This document shows positions 1 through 8,478 of a stretch of 64,000 nucleotides of DNA, piece after piece. A model generated the notes under the pieces. It had not been told where the DNA came from. It made no database searches and was given only the letters and a program-made list of their open reading frames with translations. Source of the stretch: Natrinema salsiterrestre (lineage in GTDB: Archaea; Halobacteriota; Halobacteria; Halobacteriales; Natrialbaceae). Position numbers and translations under genes: made by a program. The stretch is from positions 186,001-250,000 of the forward strand of contig NZ_JAMQOT010000002.1 of NCBI RefSeq assembly GCF_029502005.1, in the 5' to 3' direction. Within the stretch, counting starts at the first letter, position 1, and each line of letters begins with the position of its first letter.

Positions 1-365
1 CGTGCGTTGCCCGCCGCCCACTCGACCATGTGCCAGGCCTCGGTGACGTCGGCTTTCCCCTCCGAAATCTCCTTGCCGCACTCCTTCGAGACGATCTCCC
101 CGAGTTCCTCGTGTCGCTCCCGCAGCTCGTGATAGATGTCCCAGAGGTACTCCGCGCGGTCGATGTACGACAGGGAGCGCCACTCGTCGAAGGCGTCCTC
201 GGCCGCCTCGAGCGCCGCGTCGACGTCGGCCGCCGTCCCGCGCTGGAAGGTCGCCAGCGTCTCACCCGTCGCGGGGTTCTCGCTCTCGAACGTCTCTTCC
301 GCAGTGTCAGTCCACTCGCCGCCGATGTAGTGGCCGTGTACCTGTTCGGTGATTTGCTGACTCAT
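1..365 (-). CDS. Aldehyde dehydrogenase family protein, N-terminal part (cut by window edge)
   Basis: The first 121 residues of an NAD(P)-dependent aldehyde dehydrogenase are encoded; the rest, including the catalytic cysteine, lies outside the window. The reading frame starts at an ATG (MSQQITEQVHGHYIGGEW) and contains the typical substrate-entry opening (YIGGEW) and the family's ENPATGE stretch near residues 28-35. Family membership is clear, but the substrate cannot be told from the N-terminus. A second, complete aldehyde dehydrogenase of another subtype lies at 11056-12456. The ATG is preceded on the minus strand by an AT-rich stretch around 390-400 that could be its promoter. Confidence 0.9.
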   Translation of the reverse strand, partial: MSQQITEQVHGHYIGGEWTDTAEETFESENPATGETLATFQRGTAADVDAALEAAEDAFDEWRSLSYIDRAEYLWDIYHELRERHEELGEIVSKECGKEISEGKADVTEAWHMVEWAAGNA

Positions 366-519
366 ACTCGGACGGACGACGGGAACTGTGAAAAATCATA
401 CTGGTCGTTTACAGATTTCGAGTGAATTACCGAGTTTGTGACACTGTACCAGTCGATTCGTCCATCGACACCGCTGGCAGGTCGACGTATGTATGAACGC
501 GAAAGTGAGCCGCGCCGTC

Positions 520-1041
520 CTATCGGTCCTCCTCCTCACCGCGATCTTTCGTCACGGTTCGGTCGCCCTCCGGCGGGGCCTGCTCGGTATCCGGGTGCCG
601 CTCCCCACCTGACTCGGTCATCCCTTCCTCCGACGGCTCGAGACCCTCTCCCGTCCGGCCCTCCGCATCCGCCGCCGGTTCGTCCGGCGTCCCGGAGGGC
701 GGTCCCATGGTCCGCTGCTCGTCGCCGTCGTCCTGCTGTTCCGTGCTCTCGGTTCGCTCGATGACGGGATCGGTACCCGCCTCGGCCGGTTCGTCCGGCG
801 ACGATCGGTCGTCTTCGAGCCGTATCGTCGTCTCGGTGATCTCGCTCACGGCGCTCGCGCCCATCGGGACGATATCCTCGTCGGTCTCCCACTCGAGGAT
901 CGCTCGTATCGTATCCCTCGCGTCGTCGTTCGCGTCGACGTACGCCGTGTCCGGCTCGGTCAGTTTGACGGTGCCGAGCGGGTCGCCGCTCGCGGTTTCG
1001 ACCCGCTTGCCGACGTCGTCGTCGGTGAACGGTGGGCACAT
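520..1041 (-). CDS. PRC-barrel-like haloarchaeal protein with acidic tail
   Basis: This 173-residue protein has a small folded N-terminal domain (residues 1-80) that looks like a PRC-barrel or DUF2171-type module: it opens with FTDDDVGKRVETASGDPLG, followed by short beta strands and an IVPMGASAV segment. The second half is a low-complexity tail rich in Glu, Asp, Pro, Gly and Thr, typical of soluble haloarchaeal proteins. No signal peptide or membrane segment is visible, so it is probably cytoplasmic. PRC-barrel modules occur in RNA-processing and electron-transport assembly proteins, but no function can be assigned here. It is likely a single-gene transcript between two other minus-strand genes. 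Confidence 0.75.
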   Translation of the reverse strand: MCPPFTDDDVGKRVETASGDPLGTVKLTEPDTAYVDANDDARDTIRAILEWETDEDIVPMGASAVSEITETTIRLEDDRSSPDEPAEAGTDPVIERTESTEQQDDGDEQRTMGPPSGTPDEPAADAEGRTGEGLEPSEEGMTESGGERHPDTEQAPPEGDRTVTKDRGEEEDR

Positions 1042-1124
1042 GCGCGGCCGTAGCGCTCCCTCGCGAAAGCGCGTGGTGCCTGCACTGGCCTGTCGGACGG
1101 CGACCGATCGCCGTCCGATTCCGG

Positions 1125-1934
1125 TTACCCTCCGCCCAGATCGGCCGCCTTCTCGAGTTCGCTGCGCAAGGTCGTCGAATCGAACTCGTGATCCGGCCGG
1201 AGTCGGACGAAGTCCAGGAACTCCCGCGCGGAGAGCAACGCGTCAGGTTCGTAGGCCGTCGCAGCCGCGTTGACGGCCTCCCGCGGGCCGATGCGGGGCT
1301 CGAGGACGGCCAGCGCACAGGCCAGGTCGTAGGCCGTCGTCTCGTCGGCGCGGTCGTCGTGAACGCTGGTCGCGTCGATGAAGTAGAACTCGCCGTCACA
1401 GAGTAAGATGTTCTCCGCCCGCAGATCGCCGTGGGCGAGCCCGTGGTCGTGAAGGGTCGCGAGCATCGAGAAGAGCTCCGGCGCTCGCTCCGTCACGACG
1501 TCGTCGGAGACGTCGCCGAGGGACCGGAACTCCGGCAGGTACTCGAGGACGAGGACGCCGAGCCCGTTGACCTCGAAGGCGTCGATCGGCCGCGGGGCGT
1601 TGATGCCGATCTCCTGCATCCGCTCGGTCGCCTCGTACTCGTGTTCGACCATCTCACGGGGGGTGTCGAACCGATCGAAGAAGCCCTCGGTTCCCGAGGA
1701 GAACGCGCCGACGTTCCGGCCGGTCGTCAGTACGGCGTGTACCAGGGCGTTCTGCCGGGAGACGATCTTGACGAACCACTCGTCGTCGATGACGCAGGGC
1801 GTCGAGAGCCAGTTGTCCGCCTCGAGAAACTCGACCCGGACCTCCTCGCGGTCGTAGCGATCCGCCAGCGTGCGGACGACACGCTCGATGCGGCTCCACT
1901 CGATGGATCCTCGTGCGAGCCGGCGGATGTCCAT
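1125..1934 (-). CDS. RIO1-like serine/threonine protein kinase
   Basis: A 269-residue kinase of the RIO-like type common in haloarchaea. The ATP-binding lysine is probably K56 (in FVKIVS). The catalytic loop HGDLRAEN gives D170 and N175, and the metal-binding aspartate is D187 in FIDAT, which replaces the DFG motif of eukaryotic kinases. The long helical N-terminus (residues 1-100) is unlike canonical RIO1 or RIO2, so this is probably one of the extra haloarchaeal RIO-type kinases rather than the ribosome-biogenesis enzyme itself. It would phosphorylate serine or threonine, or autophosphorylate, in the cytoplasm. Substrates are unknown. The ATG at 1934 fits the family start. Confidence 0.85.
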   Translation of the reverse strand: MDIRRLARGSIEWSRIERVVRTLADRYDREEVRVEFLEADNWLSTPCVIDDEWFVKIVSRQNALVHAVLTTGRNVGAFSSGTEGFFDRFDTPREMVEHEYEATERMQEIGINAPRPIDAFEVNGLGVLVLEYLPEFRSLGDVSDDVVTERAPELFSMLATLHDHGLAHGDLRAENILLCDGEFYFIDATSVHDDRADETTAYDLACALAVLEPRIGPREAVNAAATAYEPDALLSAREFLDFVRLRPDHEFDSTTLRSELEKAADLGGG

Positions 1935-2080
1935 ACGGAACGTATCTCCGGTCGGCGTTAAATGCTCCTCGAAGTGTTATCGGGGAGAGAGATCGCGTTC
2001 GGCGAGTTTCGTATCCACGTATTCGCTCCGTTAGTAGTAGCTAATACCGGTATATCTGAAACGCCCCGATACGTAAATGG

Positions 2081-2090
2081 ATAATATTAA
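2081..2090 (+). promoter_or_regulatory. TATA box of the DUF7544-like gene
   Basis: The AT-rich block ATAATATTAA lies about 26-35 bases before the ATG at 2116, the spacing expected for a leaderless haloarchaeal transcript. It stands out in GC-rich DNA. Confidence 0.5.
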
Positions 2091-2115
2091 CACGGAACGT
2101 TGAATATCCGAAAAC

Positions 2116-3318
2116 ATGTACGCGACAAAAGACCTGAGTGACGCGATCGACGTGACCCGGGCGTTTCTGGCGGGGGCCAGTTTCTGGACGTGGATCAAAC
2201 TGGCAGTCATCGTCTTTTTCGTGGGCGGCGTCATGTCCGGGACTCCACCGACGCCCGGCGGCGGTGGCGGCGAGTTCGGCGGCGAGCCGACGCCCGGTAC
2301 CGGTACTGACCCCGGAGCAGCAGTCGGCTTCGGCGAAATGCTGCCGGTACTCATCGGCATCGCGGCCATCGGCCTCGCGATCTATCTCGTGTTCGCCTTC
2401 ATCGGCTCGCTCCTCGAGTTCGCGCTGCTCGAGTCGCTGCGCTCCGGCGAGGTTCACGTCCGTCGGTACACGAAGCGTAATCTCGAGCTCGGCGTTCGAC
2501 TCTTCGGATTCCGGCTCGCACTGATACTGATCGCACTCGTCGTGTTCGGCGTCCCCGCGTACGCCTTGTATACGACGATGGAACCGAATTCGGCGGCGTT
2601 TCTGGGGGCGATCGCACTGCTCGCGATTCCGGTATTTCTCGTCTACGCCGTCGTCAACCGGTTCACGACCGTCTTCGTCGCGCCGACCATGCTCCAGGAG
2701 GACCTGGGAGTCGTCGCCGCCTGGAAGCGGTTCCGACGGACGCTGGCCGCGAACTGGAAGGAATATCTGGTCTACCTCCTGCTGGTCTGGATCGTCCAGC
2801 TGGGACTCGCCTTCGCGCTCGGCATCGTGTTTTTCATCGGATTCATCATCCTCGCCATTCCGCTCATCTTGATCGCCTTCATTCCGATCATCGGCATCCT
2901 CATCGTTTTCCTCGCCATTCCGTTCCTTCTCCTGCTCTCTTCACTGGTCCAGGTCCCGGTGGTCGTCTATCTGCGGTACTACGCGCTCCTGGTACTCGGC
3001 GATACGGACGCGGAACTCGATCTCGTCCCCGACCAGCGAGCGAGGGTCCGCGGCGACGTCACGACGGAGTCCGGCGAGTCCGACGGGTGGGATTCGAACG
3101 GCGACCACCCCGACGACGGCTGGGATTCCGACGACGATCGACCCGACGACCGCCCCGCCGACGAGGACGGTGACGACGGGACGGATTCCTGGAGCGGCCC
3201 CGATCACTGGGACTCGAGCGATGAGGGCGACTCGGGGAAGGACACCGATTCACCGGACAGCACCGACCGGTGGGACGATTCCGACACCGACCGCGACGAC
3301 GACCGGTCCGGCTGGTAA
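2116..3318 (+). CDS. Multi-pass membrane protein, DUF7544-like, with acidic repeat tail
   Basis: A 400-residue integral membrane protein. Residues 1-300 hold about five or six hydrophobic segments (near 18-38, 78-98, 130-155, 162-182, 218-265 and 268-285), interrupted at residues 42-66 by a Gly/Pro-rich loop. The opening MYATKDLSDAIDVTRAFL resembles haloarchaeal DUF7544 proteins, a family of unknown function; the family name is from memory and should be checked. The last 85 residues are an extremely acidic tail with imperfect repeats around DDGWDS and DDRPDD. The tail is probably cytoplasmic or surface exposed and fits salt adaptation. A TATA-like box 26-35 bases upstream supports the ATG at 2116. 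Confidence 0.75.
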   Translation: MYATKDLSDAIDVTRAFLAGASFWTWIKLAVIVFFVGGVMSGTPPTPGGGGGEFGGEPTPGTGTDPGAAVGFGEMLPVLIGIAAIGLAIYLVFAFIGSLLEFALLESLRSGEVHVRRYTKRNLELGVRLFGFRLALILIALVVFGVPAYALYTTMEPNSAAFLGAIALLAIPVFLVYAVVNRFTTVFVAPTMLQEDLGVVAAWKRFRRTLAANWKEYLVYLLLVWIVQLGLAFALGIVFFIGFIILAIPLILIAFIPIIGILIVFLAIPFLLLLSSLVQVPVVVYLRYYALLVLGDTDAELDLVPDQRARVRGDVTTESGESDGWDSNGDHPDDGWDSDDDRPDDRPADEDGDDGTDSWSGPDHWDSSDEGDSGKDTDSPDSTDRWDDSDTDRDDDRSGW

Positions 3319-3387
3319 CGACGCGACCGCCCTCCGATCGATGCAGTTCTCCGGTGCGTTTATTTCGCGCCTCGGCAAGTATTGCGT

Positions 3388-4530
3388 ATGCCCCTCGAGC
3401 TATCCGACGAACACCGGATGATTCGGAAGACCGTCAGGGACTTCTGCGAAACCGAGATCGAACCGATCGCGCAGGAAATCGAAGACGAACATCGCTTCCC
3501 CGCGGAGATCTTCGACCAGCTCGCGGATCTCGATATGATGGGCGTCCCGATCACCGAGGAGTACGGCGGCCTGGGCGGCGATACCCTCATGTACGCGCTC
3601 GTCGCCGAGGAACTCGGCCGCGTCTCCGGCGCGATCGGGCTCTCCTACGTGGCACACACGTCGCTCGCGTCGAAGCCGATCGAGCTGTTCGGCAGCGAAG
3701 CCCAGAAAGAACGCTGGCTCCGTCCCCTCGCGGAGGGCGAGTATCTCGGCGGCTGGGCGCTGACCGAGCCGAGCAGCGGCTCCGACGCCTCCGATATGGA
3801 TACCACCGCGGAGCGAGACGGCGACGAGTGGGTTCTCAACGGGACCAAACAGTTCATCACGAACGCCTCCGAGGCCGGCTCGATACTCGTAAAGGCCGTC
3901 ACCGACCCCGAGGCGGGCTACGACGGCATCTCGACGTTCATCGTCGACCCGGACGAAGACGACGGCTTCGAGGTGACGACGATCTGGGACAAGATGGGGC
4001 TCAATGCGTCGCCGACCTGTGAGATTTCCCTCGAGAACGTGCGCCTGTCCGAGGACCGCCTGCTGGGCGCGGCGGGCGACGGCTGGGACCAGACGAAGAA
4101 GACGCTCGACGGCGGTCGCATCTCGATCGCCGCGCTCTCGACGGGGCTCGCACAGGGGGCCTACGAGCACGCGAAGCAGTACAGTACGGAGCGCGAACAG
4201 TTCGGGCAGCCGATCTGCGAGTTCGACGCGATCCGGGACACGATCGTCGACATGCACCGAAAGACCGAGCGGGCGCGACTGCTCACCCGCGACGCCGCGC
4301 GGAAATACGACCGCGGCGACCCCGTCACGAGGGAGTCCGCCCTCGCGAAGCTCGACGCCAGCGAGGCCGCCCGCGAGGTCGCCGAAGACGCCGTACAGGT
4401 GCTCGGCGGCTACGGGTATACGACCGACTTCGCGCCGCAGCGGTTCTATCGCGACGCGAAGCTCATGGAGATCGGCGAGGGAACGAGCGAAATTCAACAC
4501 CTGGTCATCGGCCGCGAACTCGGACTCTAA
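3388..4530 (+). CDS. Acyl-CoA dehydrogenase
   Basis: A 380-residue FAD-dependent acyl-CoA dehydrogenase catalysing the first oxidation of beta-oxidation or branched-chain amino acid breakdown and passing electrons to electron-transfer flavoprotein. All three domains are present: N-terminal helical (ELSDEHRMIRKTVRDF), central beta domain (ALTEPSSGSDASDM, the flavin signature) and C-terminal helical domain (LGGYGYTTDFAPQRFYRDAK). The glutamate in GEGTSEIQH sits where the catalytic base of medium- and short-chain enzymes lies. An in-frame TTG lies two codons earlier, but the ATG at 3388 is the more likely start. A paralogue is at 42247-43392. Chain-length preference cannot be read from the sequence. 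Confidence 0.93.
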   Translation: MPLELSDEHRMIRKTVRDFCETEIEPIAQEIEDEHRFPAEIFDQLADLDMMGVPITEEYGGLGGDTLMYALVAEELGRVSGAIGLSYVAHTSLASKPIELFGSEAQKERWLRPLAEGEYLGGWALTEPSSGSDASDMDTTAERDGDEWVLNGTKQFITNASEAGSILVKAVTDPEAGYDGISTFIVDPDEDDGFEVTTIWDKMGLNASPTCEISLENVRLSEDRLLGAAGDGWDQTKKTLDGGRISIAALSTGLAQGAYEHAKQYSTEREQFGQPICEFDAIRDTIVDMHRKTERARLLTRDAARKYDRGDPVTRESALAKLDASEAAREVAEDAVQVLGGYGYTTDFAPQRFYRDAKLMEIGEGTSEIQHLVIGRELGL

Positions 4531-4617
4531 CGTTCGCGGCCGCGTTCGGAGACGGTTCGGAGTTGAAAACTGTTCGAATCCGAGCGACGAAGTAACTCTC
4601 CGCGAATTCGGTCGGCC

Positions 4618-5379
4618 TCAGCCGAGGACGCCGTCGTCACTCTCGTTGTCGTCGGTTTCGTTGTCACTGCTTCCGTCGGTTTCGTTATCACTACTTTCGT
4701 TTCCGCCGTCGTCGGACCCGGAATCGCCGGTCGAGGCGTCCTCATCAACCTCCGTCGTCACCGCCTCCGTGACCGTCTCGATGTTCGGCTCCTCCTGATC
4801 TCTCGCGTACTGCGGATAGACGCCGATGGTCACGAGCAGGTCCTCGTCGGCCTCGACGGCCTCGGTGATGTGGATGTCGACGTCGACACTCTGTCCGTCG
4901 AACTCCGCGTCCGCGGTGAACTGCGTCTTCGTCGTGGTTTGCTCGAGGATCGTGATGTCGGAGTCCTCCACGCGGGAGATGTTGCTGATTCCGTCGTAGT
5001 TGCTCCTGACGAGGTCCATGAGCTCCTGCGTCGACATCTCCCCGACGGGGTTGAGCTCCCTGCCGACGATGCTCACCTGCGGCGTCGTCAACACGTTGAA
5101 GATGGCGCCGCGGCGGCTACCGAGCAGCCCCATGTCGATCGACTTCTCGTGTTTGGTCATGTGATTGGTGACGGTGACCGTCTCGTCCGTCGGTCCGACG
5201 TCCCGTTCGATCGGGAGCGCTTCGATAGCGGTCTGCTCGTAACCCGTCTCCTCGCGAGCGGCGGCTTCGACGCCGGCGGGGGACGACTCGTGTTCGGCCA
5301 GCCCGAGCATACCCAGACAACCCGACAGCCCGGCGAGACCGGCAGCACCGACGCCTGCGATGAGGGTTCGTCGTTTCAT
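4618..5379 (-). CDS. Tat-exported lipoprotein, DUF6517-like
   Basis: A 253-residue secreted lipoprotein. The N-terminus carries a Tat motif (KRRTLIAG), a hydrophobic stretch and the lipobox LSGC with lipidated C21, so the mature protein should be anchored on the outside of the membrane. The body (residues 30-210) resembles the haloarchaeal DUF6517 family: a conserved EETGYE segment and an alternating beta pattern, including TVTNHMTKHEKSID and a strand-rich C-terminal half. The tail after residue 212 is a low-complexity Asp/Glu/Ser/Asn linker. Function is unknown. The gene stands alone between the acyl-CoA dehydrogenase (convergent) and glutamate dehydrogenase. Confidence 0.8.
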   Translation of the reverse strand: MKRRTLIAGVGAAGLAGLSGCLGMLGLAEHESSPAGVEAAAREETGYEQTAIEALPIERDVGPTDETVTVTNHMTKHEKSIDMGLLGSRRGAIFNVLTTPQVSIVGRELNPVGEMSTQELMDLVRSNYDGISNISRVEDSDITILEQTTTKTQFTADAEFDGQSVDVDIHITEAVEADEDLLVTIGVYPQYARDQEEPNIETVTEAVTTEVDEDASTGDSGSDDGGNESSDNETDGSSDNETDDNESDDGVLG

Positions 5380-5545
5380 CTCCCTGCAAATGGCGGGGCA
5401 GTTGGTAAGTGTTTGTTGGAACGGCGACTGTCTGTCAGACGAGAAGGAAATCGTCGGTGCCGTCGGTGCGAAACGGAATCGCCGGGAGAAACAACGGCTC
5501 GAGAGATGCCGTCCGTCGGGTCGTCCGAACCGATCGCTCCCCGAG

Positions 5546-6802
5546 TCAGGGCCAGCTGCCGGCTTCCTCGAACGAGTCAGCGACGCGCTGGATCGCGACG
5601 ACGTACGCTGCGGTTCGCGGGTTCTCGAGATCGTGTTCCTCGTAGGTCTCGACGAGAGCGTCGAAGGCGTCGACGATGACCCCTTCGAGTTCCTCGTTGA
5701 CGCGTTCCTCCGACCAGGAGAACCGCTGCCGGTTCTGGACCCACTCGAAGTAGGAGACCGTGACGCCGCCCGCGTTCGCGAGGATGTCCGGAATGACGAA
5801 GACGTCCTTGTCCTCGAGCACCGCGTCGGCGGTCGGCGTCAGCGGCCCGTTCGCGGCCTCCGAGATGACGTCAGCCTCGACGTCCTCGGCGAGGTCAGCG
5901 TCGATCGCGTTCTCGAGCGCCGCCGGGATCAGCAGGTCGACGTCGAGGGTGAGGACGTCCTCATTGGTGAGCTCCTCCTCGCTGCCCTCGAAGCCGACGA
6001 CGCTGCCCGTCTCGTTCTTGTGGTCTTTCGCCGCCACCGGATCGAACCCGTCGGGGTTGTAGACGCCCCCGCTCGAGTCGCTGGCGGCGACGACGGTCGC
6101 GCCCATCTCGTCGATCAGTTTGGCGGCGATCCAGCCGGCGTTCCCGTACCCCTGCACGGCGACGGTCGCGCCCTCGAGGTCCTTGTCGAGGTAGTCGAAC
6201 GCCTCGCGCGCGGCGAGGACCGTCGAGCGGCCGGTCGCCTCGACGCGGCCCTCGCTGCCGCCGGAGTCGAGCGCCTTGCCCGTGATGACCCCCGGCTCGG
6301 TCGTGTTCTCGAGGGTCTCGTAGGTGTCTTTGATCCAGTTCATCTCCCGCTGGCCCGTGTTCACGTCGGGCGCGGGGACGTCTCGATCCTCGCCGATCAG
6401 CGGGCGGATCTCTTTCGCGAACGAGCGCGTGAGTCGCTCGAGTTCGCTCTCGGAGTAGTCGTCCGGATCGAGGACGATCCCCCCCTTGCCGCCGCCGAGC
6501 GGAATGTCGACGATGGCGGTCTTGTAGGTCATCCAGCCGGACAGCGCCTTGACCTCGTCGCGGGAGACCTGCGGGTGGTAGCGGATACCGCCCTTGTACG
6601 GCCCGCGATCGCCGTTGAACTGCGAGCGGAACGCTTTGAACCGCTCGAGGTCGCCGTCGTCGCGTTCGATCGTGAGGTTCGCCTCGAGGACTCGCTCGGG
6701 GTGTTTGAGTCGCTCGATGACGTCGCCGCCGATGTCGAGGTACTGTGCGGCCTCGTCGATCTGTGACTGGAGGCTCTCGAACGGGTTGGTATCCTCGCTC
6801 AT
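5546..6802 (-). CDS. gdhA: Glutamate dehydrogenase (Glu/Leu/Phe/Val dehydrogenase family)
   Basis: A 418-residue hexameric-type glutamate dehydrogenase, interconverting glutamate with 2-oxoglutarate and ammonia using NAD(P). The glutamate-binding and catalytic lysines are visible: K70 in [12 protein letters not shown]94 in TYKTAIV and K106 in PLGGGKGGI. The dinucleotide-binding domain starts near residue 195 and has GYGNAGW. The length is normal for the family. In haloarchaea the enzyme serves nitrogen assimilation or glutamate catabolism; it also feeds the methylaspartate cycle, and the next gene on the same strand is a CitE-type lyase of the kind used in that cycle. Several paralogues usually exist per genome, so the gene letter is uncertain. 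Confidence 0.95.
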   Translation of the reverse strand: MSEDTNPFESLQSQIDEAAQYLDIGGDVIERLKHPERVLEANLTIERDDGDLERFKAFRSQFNGDRGPYKGGIRYHPQVSRDEVKALSGWMTYKTAIVDIPLGGGKGGIVLDPDDYSESELERLTRSFAKEIRPLIGEDRDVPAPDVNTGQREMNWIKDTYETLENTTEPGVITGKALDSGGSEGRVEATGRSTVLAAREAFDYLDKDLEGATVAVQGYGNAGWIAAKLIDEMGATVVAASDSSGGVYNPDGFDPVAAKDHKNETGSVVGFEGSEEELTNEDVLTLDVDLLIPAALENAIDADLAEDVEADVISEAANGPLTPTADAVLEDKDVFVIPDILANAGGVTVSYFEWVQNRQRFSWSEERVNEELEGVIVDAFDALVETYEEHDLENPRTAAYVVAIQRVADSFEEAGSWP

Positions 6803-6825
6803 ACTCGGTTGGTTCCGCCACCCGG

Positions 6826-6834
6826 GGCATAAGC
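6826..6834 (-). promoter_or_regulatory. Candidate TATA box of glutamate dehydrogenase gene
   Basis: On the minus strand GCTTATGCC lies 24-32 bases before the ATG at 6802. The spacing fits a leaderless promoter, although the box is weak. Confidence 0.35.
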
Positions 6835-6910
6835 GTAGCGAATATCTATCATGGGAGGGGATGTGCGTTCACTTTAATTATGATATTTACCTTGTATACT
6901 GGGCATTCGG

Positions 6911-7768
6911 TCAGCTTTCGTCGGCGGCCGCGGCCCGTTCCCGAATCCGTTCGGCGCGTGCGATCAGCGGCGCGTCGATCATCTCCCCGTCGACCGCGAA
7001 GACCCCCCGTCCCGCCGCGTCGGCCTCGCGTTTGGCTTCGAGGACGCGATCGGCCCACTCGCGTTCCTCGGCGGAGGGCGTGAACGCCTCGTTGATCGGC
7101 CCGATCTGCGCGGGGTGGATCGCCAGCTTTCCGTCGTATCCGAGTTGGATCGCGAAGTCGACGTCCTCCCGCAGTGCGGCCTCGTCCTCGAAGTCGGTGA
7201 CGAGTGTATCGATCGCCGCGCAATCGTTCGCCGCCGCCGCGAGCACGACGCGTTCCCGCGCGTAGAGTACCTCCGTCCCCTTGGCGGTCCGCGTCGCTCC
7301 GATGTCCGCCGAGAGGTCCTCCGCGCCGAACGCCAGCGCGTCGGTTTCCGGGACGGCCGCGATCTCGGGCGCCTCGAGGACGCCGTCGGCGCTCTCGAGC
7401 AAGGCCAGGACGGGCAGGGACGCGTCGTAGCTGCCCAGTTCGTCGGCGAGCGTGCGAACGTCGTCCGCCGAACCGACTTTCGGCAGCATGAGGCTCTCGA
7501 GGGACTCGCTGTGGTCATCGGCGAACAGCGCGTCGAGATCGTCCGCTCGAGTCGCGTCCGTCGCGTTGACGCGAACGCACACCTCGCAGTCGGGATCGAA
7601 TTCGGGATCGGAAAGCACGTCTCGCACCGCCTCGCGGGCCTCCGACTTCCGCCGCGGGGCGACGGCGTCCTCGAGATCGAAGACGATCACGTCGGCTCCC
7701 GCGTCGGGCGCTTTCCGGCACATCTCTGGTCGGTCACCGGGCGTGAAGAGTACGCTTCTGCGGACCAT
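6911..7768 (-). CDS. CitE-type HpcH/HpaI lyase (probable malyl-CoA or beta-methylmalyl-CoA lyase)
   Basis: A 285-residue member of the HpcH/HpaI aldolase/citrate lyase beta family. It shows the family pattern RSVLFTPGDRPEM at the N-terminus, the metal-site DLEDAV segment near residue 32, and GYDGKLAIHPAQI in the C-terminal third. Such proteins reversibly cleave 3-hydroxyacyl-CoA esters such as malyl-CoA, methylmalyl-CoA and citramalyl-CoA. Haloarchaea use one in the methylaspartate cycle, and the neighbouring glutamate dehydrogenase is compatible with that role, but the exact substrate is inferred. I start at the ATG at 7768 (MVRRSVLF), because the nine residues that an upstream start would add do not look like family sequence. 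Confidence 0.85.
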   Translation of the reverse strand: MVRRSVLFTPGDRPEMCRKAPDAGADVIVFDLEDAVAPRRKSEAREAVRDVLSDPEFDPDCEVCVRVNATDATRADDLDALFADDHSESLESLMLPKVGSADDVRTLADELGSYDASLPVLALLESADGVLEAPEIAAVPETDALAFGAEDLSADIGATRTAKGTEVLYARERVVLAAAANDCAAIDTLVTDFEDEAALREDVDFAIQLGYDGKLAIHPAQIGPINEAFTPSAEEREWADRVLEAKREADAAGRGVFAVDGEMIDAPLIARAERIRERAAAADES

Positions 7769-8181
7769 GCTGGTCGTTCCGACAGCCAGGGTCAAAACCG
7801 TCGGTGTGGCGGCGAACCGGTACCGATCGCTCGATCGGCCCGTTTTCGACCGGCGCTACTGGGAGGCCGACACTGTCGGACGGATCGACCTCGAGGCAGG
7901 TGCGATGGCGTGGGACGGACACCACACTCAGAGTGAAACGCGGTCGAACGAACCCGGGGACGGAGAATCGGATGGGACGGGTCCGGACCGATCCGTCCGG
8001 GAACCGTAGAGTATGCGGCTCGTTGGAGGCGATTTCGGGAGTCTGCGTCGGACGATTCGCGATTAATTCACCGACGACACATTGCTGCCCAGATCAGGAA
8101 TTCAGTAATCGACTCCGTATTCGATTTTGATCGAGAGAACGACACTATCCGCCTGACAGGTAAGACACCATCAGTATGGTA
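7769..8181. other. 413-base stretch without a convincing gene
   Basis: The stretch holds the upstream region of the CitE-type gene and then becomes visibly poorer in GC from about 8040. Short open frames exist on the plus strand (one ending near 8009 contains DRRYWEADTVGRIDLEAGAM), but none has a clear start signal or family resemblance, so I do not call a gene. Confidence 0.4.
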
Positions 8182-8304
8182 CTATTCGTCTGAGTCGCGG
8201 TTGTCCTGTTCGTCTGACTGATCGCGGTGTAGCCCATAGAGTCTGGCCACTATGGGAATCATTGCGACCACGACGAATAGAATAGTTACGAAGATTTCGA
8301 CCAT
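8182..8304 (-). CDS. 40-residue single-pass membrane protein
   Basis: A tiny frame from ATG at 8304 to TAG at 8182. The product starts MVEIFVTILFVVVAMIPIVA, one clean transmembrane helix of about 20 residues, followed by RLYGLH and a very acidic tail (DQSDEQDNRDSDE). The hydrophobic helix plus acidic cytoplasmic tail is the usual shape of haloarchaeal small membrane proteins, which argues for a real gene. Codon use is poorer in GC than that of neighbours, and the segment lies in the low-GC part of an accessory stretch. Function is unknown. Frame, length and composition are seen directly; expression is inferred. Confidence 0.55.
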   Translation of the reverse strand: MVEIFVTILFVVVAMIPIVARLYGLHRDQSDEQDNRDSDE

Positions 8305-8478
8305 CGATCTGTTATTATTTATCTAAGAGAGCTGTCCTACTATTTTCGATGTGAGTGGGATATACTCACTGTACCGAACGCGAGTTTCACAGCGAGGACT
8401 GAATACAGAATCCGTGCTCTCGATCGGTATCCGCGGCCTCAATTTTGGTCGACTCCATTCGCGACGAGTGAAAACCGC

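Noticed and set aside
7804-8130. Plus-strand open frames between the CitE-type gene and the 40-residue protein
   Set aside because: No good start signal, unusual composition and no family resemblance. One frame (ending near 8009) looks slightly coding-like but is too uncertain to annotate.
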